Assembly (NCBI RefSeq): GCF_006542685.1
Contig: NZ_AP019736.1
Span: 248,001 to 312,000, forward strand
DNA length: 64,000 nucleotides
Direction of reading: 5' to 3'
Origin: Alistipes dispar
GTDB lineage: Bacteria; Bacteroidota; Bacteroidia; Bacteroidales; Rikenellaceae
The translations under genes and the position numbers were made by a program. The notes beneath the pieces were generated by a model, which saw only the letters and a program-made list of their open reading frames with translations, was not told the origin of the DNA and did no database searches. Shown here one piece after another: positions 45,074 to 54,429 of the stretch. Positions within the stretch are counted from its first letter, which is position 1, and each line of letters begins with the position of its first letter.

Positions 45074-46174
45074 ATGGCTTTACAATGCGGCATCGTGGGT
45101 CTTCCGAACGTCGGAAAATCGACCCTTTTCAACTGCCTGTCGAACGCGAAGGCGCAGGCGGCGAACTTTCCCTTCTGCACGATAGAACCCAACGTGGGGG
45201 TAATCACCGTCCCCGACGAACGGCTGGTCCGGCTGGCCGAAATCGACAACCCCAAACGCGTAGTGCCCACGACCATCGAAATCGTGGACATCGCCGGACT
45301 GGTCAAGGGCGCCTCGAAGGGCGAGGGACTGGGCAACAAATTCCTCGGCAACATCCGGAACACGAACGCCATCATCCACGTCCTGCGCTGCTTCGACAAC
45401 GGCAACATCACCCACGTGGACGGGTCGATCGACCCCGTGCGCGACAAGGGGATCATCGACACCGAACTGCAACTCAAGGACCTCGAGACCGTCGAGAACC
45501 GGCTCGCCAAGACGCAGAAGGCCGCCACGTCGGGCGGCGACAAGCAGGCCAAGCGGGCCGTGGAGCTGCTCCTGCAATACAAGGCCGCCCTCGAACAGGG
45601 CCGGAGCGCCCGCACGGTCGAACTGGACAGGGAGGACCGCCGCCTGGTGGCCGACCTGAACCTGCTGACCGACAAACCGGTGCTCTACGTCTGCAACGTG
45701 GACGAGAAGAGCGCCGTGACGGGCAACGCCCACACCGAGGCCGTGCGCGCCGCCATCGCCGACGAAAAGGCCGAAATGCTCGTGATCGCAGCGGCGACCG
45801 AGGCCGACATCGCCGAACTGGAAAGCTACGAGGAGCGGCAAATGTTTCTCGAAGACATGGGCCTCGGGGAGTCGGGCGTGGTGCGGCTCATCAAAGCGGC
45901 CTACAAATTGCTCAATCTCGAAACGTTCTTCACCACCGGAGCAGACGAGACCCGTGCCTGGACCTATTCGCGCGGCATGAAGGCCCCGCAGACGGCCGGC
46001 ATCATCCACACCGACTTCGAGCGGGGATTCATCCGCGCCGAAGTCATCAAGTACGACGACTACGTGGCGCTCGGATCGGAGAAGGCGTGCCGCGACGCGG
46101 GCAAGATCGGCATCGAAGGCAAGGAATACGTCGTGCAGGACGGCGACATCATGCACTTCCTGTTCAACGTCTGA
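45074..46174 (+). CDS. ychF: Ribosome-associated GTPase/ATPase YchF
   Basis: 366 residues from the ATG at 45074. The G1 motif is GLPNVGKST, G3 is DIAGLVKGASKGEGLGN, and the noncanonical G4 NVDEKS is seen in place of NKxD, as in YchF/OLA1 proteins that prefer ATP. The C-terminal TGS domain (FFTTGADETRAWTYSRGMKAPQTAG) and the ending QDGDIMHFLFNV are diagnostic. It binds ribosomes and is involved in stress responses. Confidence 0.95.
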   Translation: MALQCGIVGLPNVGKSTLFNCLSNAKAQAANFPFCTIEPNVGVITVPDERLVRLAEIDNPKRVVPTTIEIVDIAGLVKGASKGEGLGNKFLGNIRNTNAIIHVLRCFDNGNITHVDGSIDPVRDKGIIDTELQLKDLETVENRLAKTQKAATSGGDKQAKRAVELLLQYKAALEQGRSARTVELDREDRRLVADLNLLTDKPVLYVCNVDEKSAVTGNAHTEAVRAAIADEKAEMLVIAAATEADIAELESYEERQMFLEDMGLGESGVVRLIKAAYKLLNLETFFTTGADETRAWTYSRGMKAPQTAGIIHTDFERGFIRAEVIKYDDYVALGSEKACRDAGKIGIEGKEYVVQDGDIMHFLFNV

Positions 46175-46254
46175 CCCGCCCCGCCGGACCCGCTCCGGAA
46201 GGACGCGGACCGGAGCGGCCGACACGTTATGTTCAACCTCAAAACGACAGAGCC

Positions 46255-46983
46255 ATGAAAAACACGAAGTATTTGCTGCTCGGCATCGCAGCCGTCGTAT
46301 GCGCCGCCATCGTGGGCCGCGCCTACACCTATAAATACCGCGCGCAGGACACGATCCTCGTGACCGGACTGGGCGAGGCGGAATTCACCTCGGACCTGAT
46401 CGTCTGGTCGGGCGAGGTGACGGCCGAGGCGCAGCAGGTCGCCGCGGGATACGCCCAGATAGAAAAGAGCAAGCAGAAGGTGCAGGAGTACCTCGCCGCG
46501 AAGGGCGTCTCCGCCGGGGAGACGGTCTTCGCCTTCGTGAACGTCGAGAAGCAGTACGACCCGATCTACAACGCCAACGGCAACTGGGCCGGGCAACGCT
46601 TCGCGGGCTACCGCCTGCGGCAGCGCTTCACGGTGGAGTCGGCCGACGTGGAGAAGGTCGAGACCGTCTCGCGCGAAATCTCGTCGCTCATCGCCCAGGG
46701 CGTCTCGATCGAGGCCTACGCCCCGGACTATTACTACACGAAACTCGACGACGTGAAGATGGGCCTGATCGAGAAGGCCTCGGCCGACGCGCGGACGCGG
46801 GCCGAGAAGATCGCCCTGAACGCCGGCACGAAGATCGGCCGTGTGGCTTCGGCACGCATGGGCGTCTTCCAGATCACCGGAGCCAACACCAACGAGGAGT
46901 TTTCGGCCGGCGGGTCGTTCAACACCTCCTCGCGCCAGAAGAAGGCGCGCATCACCATGCGAATCGAATACAGAATAAAATAA
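46255..46983 (+). CDS. SIMPL/DUF541 domain exported protein
   Basis: 242 residues with an N-terminal hydrophobic signal or anchor (about 5-22). The rest is a SIMPL (DUF541) domain: ILVTGLGEAEFTSDLIVWSGEV, VAYAGYAQIEKSK-like helices, and the ending ITMRIEYRIK. Members form large periplasmic or surface assemblies of unclear role. It lies 80 bases after ychF and 9 before gltX, so all three may be co-transcribed. Confidence 0.85.
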   Translation: MKNTKYLLLGIAAVVCAAIVGRAYTYKYRAQDTILVTGLGEAEFTSDLIVWSGEVTAEAQQVAAGYAQIEKSKQKVQEYLAAKGVSAGETVFAFVNVEKQYDPIYNANGNWAGQRFAGYRLRQRFTVESADVEKVETVSREISSLIAQGVSIEAYAPDYYYTKLDDVKMGLIEKASADARTRAEKIALNAGTKIGRVASARMGVFQITGANTNEEFSAGGSFNTSSRQKKARITMRIEYRIK

Positions 46984-46992
46984 CGAGACAAG

Positions 46993-48528
46993 ATGGAAAG
47001 ACCCGTTCGGGTGCGTTTCGCACCCAGCCCCACCGGACCGCTGCACATCGGCGGCGTCCGCACGGCATTGTATAACTACCTGTTCGCACGGCGGCACGGC
47101 GGCACGATGATCCTGCGCATCGAGGACACCGACTCGCAGCGCTTCGTGCCCGGCGCCGAGGAGTACATCCTCGAATCGCTCCGCTGGTGCGGCATCGGGA
47201 TCGACGAAGGCGTCGGCGTCGGAGGCCCCCACGCCCCCTATCGCCAGAGCGAACGGCGCGAGATCTACCTCAGATACGCCCTGCAACTCGTCGAGGCCGG
47301 ATGGGCCTACTATGCCTTCGACACGGCCGAAGAGCTGGACGCCCTGCGCCGCGAGGCCGAGGCGCGCGGCGAAGCGTTCGCCTACAACCACGCCGTGCGC
47401 GGGCGGCTCGCCACTTCACTGGCCCTTCCGGCCGAAGAGGTGAAGGCGCGCATCGACCGCGGCGACCAGTGGGTGATCCGGTTCAAAATGCCGGTGGACG
47501 AGGTGGTGAAGATGGACGACCTGATCCGCGGCCACGTCGAGGTGAACACTTCGACGCTGGACGACAAGGTACTCTACAAGTCGGCCGACGCGCTGCCCAC
47601 CTACCACCTCGCCAACATCGTGGACGATCACCTGATGGAGATATCGCACGTCATCCGCGGCGAAGAGTGGCTGCCCTCGCTGCCGCTGCACTACCTGCTT
47701 TACAGGGCTTTCGGCTGGGAATCCTCGCAGCCGGCTTTCGCCCACCTGCCGCTGCTGCTCAAACCCACGGGCGGCGGCAAGCTCTCGAAACGCGACGGCG
47801 ACAAGATGGGCTTCCCCGTATTCCCGCTCTTCTGGACATCCCCCGCGACGGGCGAGACCGCCCGCGGCTACCGCGAGGACGGCTACTTCCCCGAAGCGTT
47901 CATCAACATGCTGGCGCTGCTGGGCTGGAACCCCGGCACGGAACAGGAGCTGTTCTCGATGCAGGAGCTGATCGACAACTTCTCGCTGGAGCGCGTCTCG
48001 AAATCGGGCGCCCGGTTCCAGCCCGACAAGGCCAAGTGGTTCAACGCCCAATACATGCACCGCAAGACGGATGCCGAACTGGCAGCCGTCTGCCAGCCGA
48101 TCCTGCGCGAGCACGGCATCGAAGTCCCGGACGAAGCGGCGGGCCGCGCCGCAGGCATCATGAAGGAGCGCGCGCAGCTCATCACCGACCTGTGGGACCT
48201 CATCTCCTACTTTTTCGTGGCTCCCGCCGAGTACGAGGAGAAGCAGACGCGCAAATACTGGAAGGGACAGAACCCGGCGATCCTCGCCGAACTGCGCGGC
48301 GTGCTGGCGGGCATCGACGACTTCTCGAAGGAGAACACCGAGCGGATCGTCCACGGCTGGATCGACGAGAAGGGATACGGCATGGGGCAGGTGATGAACA
48401 CGCTGCGGCTGGCGCTCGTCGGCGCCGGCAAAGGCCCCGGCATGTACGACGTCACGGAATTCATCGGCCGGGAGGAGTGCCTGCGCCGCATCGACCGCCT
48501 GCTGAAAAACCTCAAACCCGCCGAATGA
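46993..48528 (+). CDS. gltX: Glutamyl-tRNA synthetase
   Basis: 511 residues. The class I motifs are visible: HIGG in APSPTGPLHIGGVRTALY and KLSKR in GGGKLSKRDGDK. The C-terminal anticodon-binding helical domain is complete. It charges tRNA-Glu with glutamate in the cytoplasm. Its stop overlaps the galM start as ATGA. Confidence 0.96.
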   Translation: MERPVRVRFAPSPTGPLHIGGVRTALYNYLFARRHGGTMILRIEDTDSQRFVPGAEEYILESLRWCGIGIDEGVGVGGPHAPYRQSERREIYLRYALQLVEAGWAYYAFDTAEELDALRREAEARGEAFAYNHAVRGRLATSLALPAEEVKARIDRGDQWVIRFKMPVDEVVKMDDLIRGHVEVNTSTLDDKVLYKSADALPTYHLANIVDDHLMEISHVIRGEEWLPSLPLHYLLYRAFGWESSQPAFAHLPLLLKPTGGGKLSKRDGDKMGFPVFPLFWTSPATGETARGYREDGYFPEAFINMLALLGWNPGTEQELFSMQELIDNFSLERVSKSGARFQPDKAKWFNAQYMHRKTDAELAAVCQPILREHGIEVPDEAAGRAAGIMKERAQLITDLWDLISYFFVAPAEYEEKQTRKYWKGQNPAILAELRGVLAGIDDFSKENTERIVHGWIDEKGYGMGQVMNTLRLALVGAGKGPGMYDVTEFIGREECLRRIDRLLKNLKPAE

Positions 48529-49586
48529 CCATGGTACGGATCGAACAACACGTATGGGGCATGACTCCCGAGGGCGAAGCGATCATCCTCTACACGCTCC
48601 GCAACGACCGCGGCGCCGAAGTGCGCCTGTCGAACTACGGCGCGGCGATCGTAGCCGCCGTCATGCCCGACCGCGAAGGCCGCATGGCCGACGTGGTGCT
48701 GGGCTACAAACACCCCGAAGGATACTTCCACGACGGCGCGGCCGCCGGCAAGAGCGTGGGCCGCTGCGCCAACCGCATCGCCTTCGGGCGGATGACGGTC
48801 GAGGGCGAGGAGTATGCGCTGGAGGTGAACAACGGACAGAACCACCTGCACGGCGGCACGAACAACTTCGCCAACCGCGTCTGGGAGAGCCGCGTGGAGA
48901 CCAACCGCGTGGTCATGTCGCTCCTCTCCGAGGACGGCGACCAGGGGTATCCGGGCGAGCTGTGCGTCGAGGCCGTTTTCGATTTCGACGACGACTGCTC
49001 GCTGGAGATCACCTACCGGGCCCGGACCGACCGGACGACGGTCGTGAATCTCACGAACCACGTCTATTTCAACCTCGCGGGCGACGGCTCGGGATCGGTG
49101 CTCGACCATGAACTGCGGCTCAACGCCTCGCAGGCGCTCGAAATGAACGAACGGCAGATTCCGACGGGCCGGCTGCTCGACGTGGCCGGCACGCCGCAGG
49201 ACTTCCGCGACTACCGGCCGTTCCGGCCCGGCATAGACGCGGAGTTCAACCACATCCGCGACTTCAAGGGATACGACCACCCGTTCGTGATCGACGGCTG
49301 GAGGCCCAATATCCTGGGCGAGGTGGGCTGCCTGCGCGACCCGCGGTCGGGCCGCTGCGTCGAGGTGCTCTCCTCGCAGCCCAGCGTGATGATCTACACG
49401 GGCAACTGGCTCGCGGGCGGCTGCCCCGAGACCAAGACCGGCGGCCGCTATGCGGACTACGACGGCGTAGCCGTCGAGTGCCAGAACTATCCCGACGCGG
49501 TGAACCATCCCGAATTCCCCTCGCCGCTGCTCCGGCCCGGCGAAACCTACTGCCAGAAGATCGTCTTCCGGTTCGGGAACTGCTGA
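48525..49586 (+). CDS. galM: Galactose mutarotase
   Basis: 353 residues from the ATG at 48525 (a second ATG at 48531). The enzyme interconverts alpha and beta aldohexoses. The catalytic regions are seen: GRCANRIAFGRM, NHLHGGTNNFANRVW, TNHVYFNLAGDGSG, and GVAVECQNYPDAVNHPEFPS with the catalytic Glu. No signal peptide, so it is cytoplasmic. Coupling to gltX by overlap is by position only, without a metabolic link. Confidence 0.94.
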   Translation: MTMVRIEQHVWGMTPEGEAIILYTLRNDRGAEVRLSNYGAAIVAAVMPDREGRMADVVLGYKHPEGYFHDGAAAGKSVGRCANRIAFGRMTVEGEEYALEVNNGQNHLHGGTNNFANRVWESRVETNRVVMSLLSEDGDQGYPGELCVEAVFDFDDDCSLEITYRARTDRTTVVNLTNHVYFNLAGDGSGSVLDHELRLNASQALEMNERQIPTGRLLDVAGTPQDFRDYRPFRPGIDAEFNHIRDFKGYDHPFVIDGWRPNILGEVGCLRDPRSGRCVEVLSSQPSVMIYTGNWLAGGCPETKTGGRYADYDGVAVECQNYPDAVNHPEFPSPLLRPGETYCQKIVFRFGNC

Positions 49587-49605
49587 TTCACGGAAGCACG
49601 ATATG

Positions 49606-49640
49606 TTCCGCCCCTGCCGCAATTTTTTGCAGGGGCGGAA
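49606..49640. terminator. galM/propeller bidirectional hairpin
   Basis: TTCCGCCCCTGC pairs with GCAGGGGCGGAA around an 11-base T-rich loop, between convergent galM and the propeller gene. Confidence 0.7.
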
Positions 49641-49676
49641 TCGTTATCGGTCCCCTTGCCGAAAGGAATCGGACTG

Positions 49677-50717
49677 TCATCTGTAAAGCGCTTCCGGCAA
49701 ATCAAGTCTGCAACATCGGATTTCCCCGTCCTCGGAAAAAAGGCCAATGATATAACGATCGTCGGAACTGACACAAAGATTCAAAAGCGGAATATCGGCC
49801 AGCAGATCGCACCGATGAACTCCATTCCAGTCATAAACCCGGATCAACCGGGTCTCCCGGGCCCGGCGGTCTGGATCCACCGTTCCCATATCCAGTTTCC
49901 GTCCGGAGTACAGCGCATAAATACGACGATCCGATGAAGCGGCATCTGCATAGTGAATCGCCGGATCCCGGAAACGCACACCCGCCGCAACATGCGGCTG
50001 CGGTTCGTAAACGGGTAACTCCTTGCGAATCGAAGCGATACGGACCGGACACCTATTCGCCCCAATTCCGTATATATCAAAGACATTACCCATACTCGAA
50101 AAAAAAGCGAACCTGGAACAGGTACGGTTCGCAAGCAATTTTCCCTGATAGGCCATCACTTTATCCCGGAACGCATCCGACATGCCGTCATCGGGGAATT
50201 TTCCGAAACGACCAACGGCCTGTCCGAGCGTATCGAAAAGAGAAAACATGTGATTGTCGGTCGCCGCATAATCGCCGTACGACACGAAGAAATCACCCGC
50301 CCTCACGGCATCAAACAAAGCCGTTCCGAATGTTACGGTATCCAACGGGACCATTTCACGCGAAAAGGAGACGACGCTTCTACCGACAGAAGAGACGGCT
50401 TGAAAATCACCGGTCACAGGATTCACTCCGACCACACGCAAATCAAGGTATTCACCCGGTCCCCGCCCCCTGCGAATCCGATTTTTCAAAACGCCTTTAC
50501 GACAATCGAACCGAACGACGACATTTTCACCCTGTCCTTCCGATTTGACGAGACAACTGTCAGCCTCGTCGAAGAAAAAAGGTCCGTAAAAATCAAAGAT
50601 GTCGTCCAACCCCTCCATTTTCCGGGCGGAAACCTCATAGACAACTGCATCCGAAGCCTCCCGACCGCAGGAACAACATCCAATCAGCAACGCGAAAAAT
50701 ACCGATAATCTGCTCAT
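49677..50717 (-). CDS. 6-bladed beta-propeller lipoprotein
   Basis: 346 residues with a lipobox CCSC (signal MSRLSVFFALLIG). The mature part has repeated four-strand blocks, as in the 6-bladed beta-propeller (TolB-like) proteins of Bacteroidota, with RRGRGPGEYLDLRVVGVNPVTGDF typical of the first blades and IRVYDWNGVHRCDLLADIPLL of the last. Such genes usually stand next to NVEALA-type small peptide genes, and one is found, broken, just upstream (50760-50991). Function is unknown. Its lower GC and codon use differ from the neighbours. Confidence 0.82.
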   Translation of the reverse strand: MSRLSVFFALLIGCCSCGREASDAVVYEVSARKMEGLDDIFDFYGPFFFDEADSCLVKSEGQGENVVVRFDCRKGVLKNRIRRGRGPGEYLDLRVVGVNPVTGDFQAVSSVGRSVVSFSREMVPLDTVTFGTALFDAVRAGDFFVSYGDYAATDNHMFSLFDTLGQAVGRFGKFPDDGMSDAFRDKVMAYQGKLLANRTCSRFAFFSSMGNVFDIYGIGANRCPVRIASIRKELPVYEPQPHVAAGVRFRDPAIHYADAASSDRRIYALYSGRKLDMGTVDPDRRARETRLIRVYDWNGVHRCDLLADIPLLNLCVSSDDRYIIGLFSEDGEIRCCRLDLPEALYR

Positions 50718-50723
50718 AAATCA

Positions 50724-50753
50724 TAAAAAATCTCCGAAAACATTCCGGAGATT
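50724..50753 (-). terminator. Terminator after the small peptide gene
   Basis: AATCTCCG pairs with CGGAGATT (8 bp) around a 9-base loop, followed on the minus strand by a T-run. It lies between the NVEALA-like relic and the propeller gene, 7 bases before the latter's ATG. Confidence 0.8.
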
Positions 50754-50759
50754 ATAGTA

Positions 50760-50991
50760 TTAATACAAACAGCCCTTAACCTCCGTATATCCCAAATCAT
50801 CGTCCAATATATAAATATATGAGACGGATAATAAACGCAAGGCCGCTGTATGATAACCTCGTCGCTTGTTAGAGCTTCACCATTCGCATCGAATAAATCC
50901 GGTACGTTTTTCTCGTTCTCATAACCGTAATAACAACTGAAGCCACAGCAGCAATCAATGCCGCGCCTCCTAAAAATAAATCTTTTCTCAT
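50760..50991 (-). pseudogene. NVEALA-type small peptide gene with two frameshifts
   Basis: From the ATG at 50991 the sequence reads MRKDLFLGGAALIAAVASV, a signal or leader. The frame then breaks and stops at residue 41. Adding one T near GTTGTT restores CYYGYENEKNVPDLFD, ANGEALTSDE, IIQRPCVYYPS; the ANGEAL string resembles the NVEAL core of this family. A second single-base addition near the TATATTTATATA stretch restores an ending ILDDDLGYTEVKGCLY and the TAA at 50760-50762, just before a terminator. That makes 77 residues after repair. The repairs are my reconstruction. The promoter and terminator are intact. Confidence 0.65.
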
Positions 50992-51045
50992 AACCGTTCG
51001 ATTTAAAAACAAATCAAACGAAATTTCTTGATTTTACCAACATTT

Positions 51046-51077
51046 CAAATGTAACCAATAAGAAGCAATAGCACAAA
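51046..51077 (-). promoter_or_regulatory. Promoter of the NVEALA-type peptide gene
   Basis: Minus strand TTTG (51074-51077), N20 and TACATTTG (51046-51053). It is 55 bases before the ATG and matches the consensus fully. Confidence 0.75.
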
Positions 51078-51186
51078 CAAAACCGTCATAAAAAATAGCA
51101 AACAAAATTTTTTCACACAATAATCAGATCATCTTTTTAAACACTTAAATAAAAGACAAAAATTCATTTTTCTCACGTTTTTTTCA

Positions 51187-51194
51187 TACCTTTG
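51187..51194 (+). promoter_or_regulatory. -7 box of the thiamine-uptake operon
   Basis: A perfect TACCTTTG 11-17 bases before the riboswitch begins. No clear TTTG at -33. Confidence 0.6.
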
Positions 51195-51204
51195 CCGCCG
51201 ATAT

Positions 51205-51310
51205 TTCGAAGGGGTGCCTTACTTTCAGGCTGAGATTATACCCATTGTACCGGATACGGGTAATGCCGAGACCGGGAGACGCATAATCGACACAACATAC
51301 CCCTTTTCAG
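51205..51310 (+). promoter_or_regulatory. TPP riboswitch (THI element)
   Basis: Between the promoter and the receptor gene are the conserved THI-box strings GGGGTGCC, GGCTGAGATTATACCC (pyrimidine-binding arm) and ACCGGATACGGGTAATGCC (pyrophosphate arm). The closing stem is AAGGGGT (51209-51215) with ACCCCTT (51299-51305). Bound thiamine pyrophosphate would repress the downstream operon. The start codon lies 29 bases past the closing stem, which suggests control at translation initiation; no separate terminator is seen. Confidence 0.9.
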
Positions 51311-51334
51311 TGTATTAACTTAAAAAATTTGACG

Positions 51335-53644
51335 ATGAAAAGGATTATTCTTCCGATGCTCGCGGCCGCCGCGCTCTGCCCGGCCGCGCAACTCCGGGCC
51401 GCGGAAACGGCCGACGGACGCACGGCGCATGCCGCAGCCGCCGCGGCGGAGAGACCGGACGACGACTCGCTGCGGATCTACCGGATGCAGGAGATCGAGG
51501 TGACGGCCACGCGCGCCACCGAGAAGACCCCCGTGGCCTTCTCGAACCTCTCGCACGACGAAATCGCCCGTAACAGCTACGGATTCGACATTCCGTCGCT
51601 GCTGGCGCTCACACCCTCGATGATCGCCACGAACGAGACGGGCATCGGAATCGGAGGCACTTCGATCCGCCTCCGCGGCACGGACGCCACGCGCCTGAAC
51701 GTCACGGTGAACGGCGTTTCGATGAACAACCCCGACTCGCATTCGGTCTATTGGTACGACACGCCCGACCTGATCTCCTCGGTGGGAAGCGTCCAGGTGC
51801 AGCGCGGCGCGGGCATCTCGACCAACGGCACGGGCGCTTTCGGCGGTGCGGTGAACATGACCACGGCGCCCATCGGGACCGACTTCAGCGGCGAAGCCTC
51901 GCTCTCCTACGGTTCGTACAACACCAACAAGCAGGCCGTGCGCATCTCCTCGGGACTGCTGGGCGATCATTGGGTGGTGGACGCCCGCCTGACGCACATC
52001 GGATCGGACGGCTACATCGACCGCGGCGCGACGGACCTCAAGTCCTATATGTTCCAGACCGGATACTACAACGGACGGACGATCGTCAAACTGCTCTCGT
52101 TCGGCGGCAAGGCCAAAACCTACCTCACCTACAACGGCGTGACGAAAGACGAAATGAAATACAACGGCCGCCGTTACAACTCGGGCGGCATGTACCGCAC
52201 CGAGGACGGACGCTACCACACGATCTACAACAGCAACGACGGATACCCCGAATGGCAGAAGGTCGATTACTACGACGACGAGACGGACAACTACCTGCAA
52301 ATCAACAACCAGATCGTCGTGAGCCACCGGTTCAACGACCGCTGGGCGCTCAACGCCACGGGATTCTACACCTACGGCTACGGCTTCTACAAACAGTACA
52401 AGGACGACGCCGACCTCTGCGAATACCTCAACCTTCCCGCCGGGCCGACGGCCGACGTCAGCGCCGACCTGATCCGCGAGAAGATCATGCGCAACCACCT
52501 CGGAGGCGTGAACGCCGCGGCCAGCTACACAACGCGGAAGCTCGACCTCGCCTTCGGCGGTTCGTGGAGCTACTACACCTGCCCCCATTGGGGTACGCTG
52601 GACTGGGTGAGCGGCATGGAGAAGGAGCAGATCGGAGGCCGCTGGTACGACAACGACGTGAGGAAGCAGGATGCCAACCTCTTCGCCCGGGCGTCGTGGC
52701 TGGCGGCCGAGGGGCTGCGGCTCTTCGCCGACCTGCAATACCGCTACGTCAGCTACGAGGCGTGGGGCGTGAACGACAACTACATCTCCGCGGAGGACGG
52801 CATGCAGCCCATCGACGTGGACAAGCAGTACCACTTCTTCAATCCCCGTGCGGGCCTGAGCTACACGCTCGCCGACCGCAACGAGTTCTATTTCTCGTTC
52901 GCCGTGGCGCAGAAGGAGCCCACGCGCAGCGACTTCACGGACCGCCACATGTTCGCCGAGGACGACAGCTACCCCTCTTCCGAGAAGCTCTGCGACTACG
53001 AGCTGGGCTACACCTACACGGCTCCGCGGCTCCGGCTGGGCGTGAACCTCTACTACATGAAATACAAGGACCAGCTCGTACCGACGGGCATGGTGAACGA
53101 CGGCTACGACGCCCTGAACGTCAATGTGCCCGACAGCTACCGCCGCGGCGTGGAGCTGACGGCCTCGTGGCGGACGACCCGCTGGTTCACGCTGGGCGCG
53201 AACGCCACCTTCTCGCAGAACCGCATCGAGAACTACATCGACGCCCTGTCGGGAAGCCCCACCTACGGCGAGAATCTGGGCGACAGGACCATCGCCTACT
53301 CGCCCTCGGCCATGGGGGCGCTCTTCCTCGATTTCCACCACAAGGGTTTCCAGGCCCTCTTCCACACGCAATGCGTCGGCAAACAATACTTCACCAACAA
53401 CGAGGTCGAGGCCCTCTCGCTCGACGCCTACTGCGTGACGAACCTCAACCTGAACTACACGTTCCGCACGCGCGCGGCGCGCAGCGTCTCGCTGGGCCTC
53501 CAGATCAACAACCTCTTCAATTCGGAATACGAAAGCAACGGATACGGATACTCCTCGATCTGGGAAGGACAGCGGACGGACATGGCCTTCTATTTCCCGC
53601 AGGCTCCGCTCAACGTGCTGGGTAACGTGACCGTACGCTTCTGA
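51335..53644 (+). CDS. TonB-dependent receptor, predicted thiamine uptake (OMthi-like)
   Basis: 769 residues from the ATG at 51335. After a signal peptide (to RAA) come a TonB box-like MQEIEVTATRA (near 50-60), a plug (about 65-170, with GIGGTSIRLRGTDATRLNVTVNG) and a 22-strand barrel ending NVTVRF. The TPP riboswitch and the pnuC-type gene 40 bases downstream mark it as the outer-membrane thiamine importer described in Bacteroides (OMthi). There is no CarboxypepD-like N-terminal domain, so it is not a SusC type. Confidence 0.92.
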   Translation: MKRIILPMLAAAALCPAAQLRAAETADGRTAHAAAAAAERPDDDSLRIYRMQEIEVTATRATEKTPVAFSNLSHDEIARNSYGFDIPSLLALTPSMIATNETGIGIGGTSIRLRGTDATRLNVTVNGVSMNNPDSHSVYWYDTPDLISSVGSVQVQRGAGISTNGTGAFGGAVNMTTAPIGTDFSGEASLSYGSYNTNKQAVRISSGLLGDHWVVDARLTHIGSDGYIDRGATDLKSYMFQTGYYNGRTIVKLLSFGGKAKTYLTYNGVTKDEMKYNGRRYNSGGMYRTEDGRYHTIYNSNDGYPEWQKVDYYDDETDNYLQINNQIVVSHRFNDRWALNATGFYTYGYGFYKQYKDDADLCEYLNLPAGPTADVSADLIREKIMRNHLGGVNAAASYTTRKLDLAFGGSWSYYTCPHWGTLDWVSGMEKEQIGGRWYDNDVRKQDANLFARASWLAAEGLRLFADLQYRYVSYEAWGVNDNYISAEDGMQPIDVDKQYHFFNPRAGLSYTLADRNEFYFSFAVAQKEPTRSDFTDRHMFAEDDSYPSSEKLCDYELGYTYTAPRLRLGVNLYYMKYKDQLVPTGMVNDGYDALNVNVPDSYRRGVELTASWRTTRWFTLGANATFSQNRIENYIDALSGSPTYGENLGDRTIAYSPSAMGALFLDFHHKGFQALFHTQCVGKQYFTNNEVEALSLDAYCVTNLNLNYTFRTRAARSVSLGLQINNLFNSEYESNGYGYSSIWEGQRTDMAFYFPQAPLNVLGNVTVRF

Positions 53645-53684
53645 CCGCTCACAGCGGCCCCGGGCCGCACAAGACACGAAAACG

Positions 53685-54284
53685 ATGGACTGGAAACTCG
53701 CCCTGCAACTCACGGGGGTCGCGCTCGGCCTCCTCTACCTCTGGCTCGAATACCGCGCCGACATCCGGCTGTGGATCGTGGGTCTCGTCATGCCCGTCGT
53801 GCACGGAGCGCTCTACTACAAGGCGGGGCTTTACGCCGACTGCTCGATGCAGGTCTATTACGTGCTCGCAGGACTCTACGGATGGATCGTATGGCACAAC
53901 GCCCGGCAGCGGAACGCGCAGACCGCCGGCACGCCGGAGAAGGCCGCGGCGATCGGCCACACGCCGCTGCGGAGGATTCCGGCGCTCGCCGGGGTGTTCC
54001 TCGCCGCGCACGGGGCGCTCTACCTGCTGCTCGCGCGCTTCACGGACAGCACCGTGCCCTTCTGGGACAGCCTCACCACGGCGCTCTCGATCGTGGCGAT
54101 GTGGATGCTCTCGCGCAAATACGTCGAGCAGTGGCTCGTGTGGCTGGCCGCGGACCTGGTGACCGTCGGACTGTACCTCTACAAGGAGATTCCGTGGACG
54201 GCGGCCCTGTACGCCCTCTATTCGGCCCTGGCCGTGGCGGGCTACCTCCGCTGGCGGCGGCAGGCGGCCGGGACGCGGCCGTAA
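53685..54284 (+). CDS. pnuT: PnuC-family transporter, predicted thiamine (PnuT)
   Basis: 199 residues with seven membrane helices and the family pattern of aromatic and polar residues (YADCSMQVYYVLAGLYGWIVW and the late WLVWLAADLVTVGLYLYK). PnuC proteins carry nicotinamide riboside; the PnuT branch carries thiamine and is found behind TPP riboswitches, as here. It would act at the inner membrane after the outer-membrane receptor. No thiamine pyrophosphokinase follows in the operon, unlike the usual Bacteroides arrangement. Confidence 0.88.
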   Translation: MDWKLALQLTGVALGLLYLWLEYRADIRLWIVGLVMPVVHGALYYKAGLYADCSMQVYYVLAGLYGWIVWHNARQRNAQTAGTPEKAAAIGHTPLRRIPALAGVFLAAHGALYLLLARFTDSTVPFWDSLTTALSIVAMWMLSRKYVEQWLVWLAADLVTVGLYLYKEIPWTAALYALYSALAVAGYLRWRRQAAGTRP

Positions 54285-54394
54285 CACGACGGGAATGCGG
54301 CCGACACGACCGATGCGGCCAGCGGTGCGCCCGGAATGAGGCCGCAGCGGCCGCCTCCGAAACGGTGCGAAACGAAAAATGCGGTCGCAATGCG

Positions 54395-54429
54395 AAACAG
54401 GCGATGCCGACAGCTGGCATCGCTTGTTT
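54395..54429 (+). terminator. Terminator of the thiamine-uptake operon
   Basis: AAACAGGCGATGCC pairs with GGCATCGCTTGTTT (13 of 14 pairs Watson-Crick, one wobble) around a 7-base loop, 110 bases past pnuT. Confidence 0.75.

Noticed and set aside
51001..51180. AT-rich stretch considered as an origin or horizontally acquired insertion point
   Set aside because: It holds the promoter of the peptide gene and leader of the riboswitch operon; no iteron, dnaA-box cluster or mobility gene is visible.
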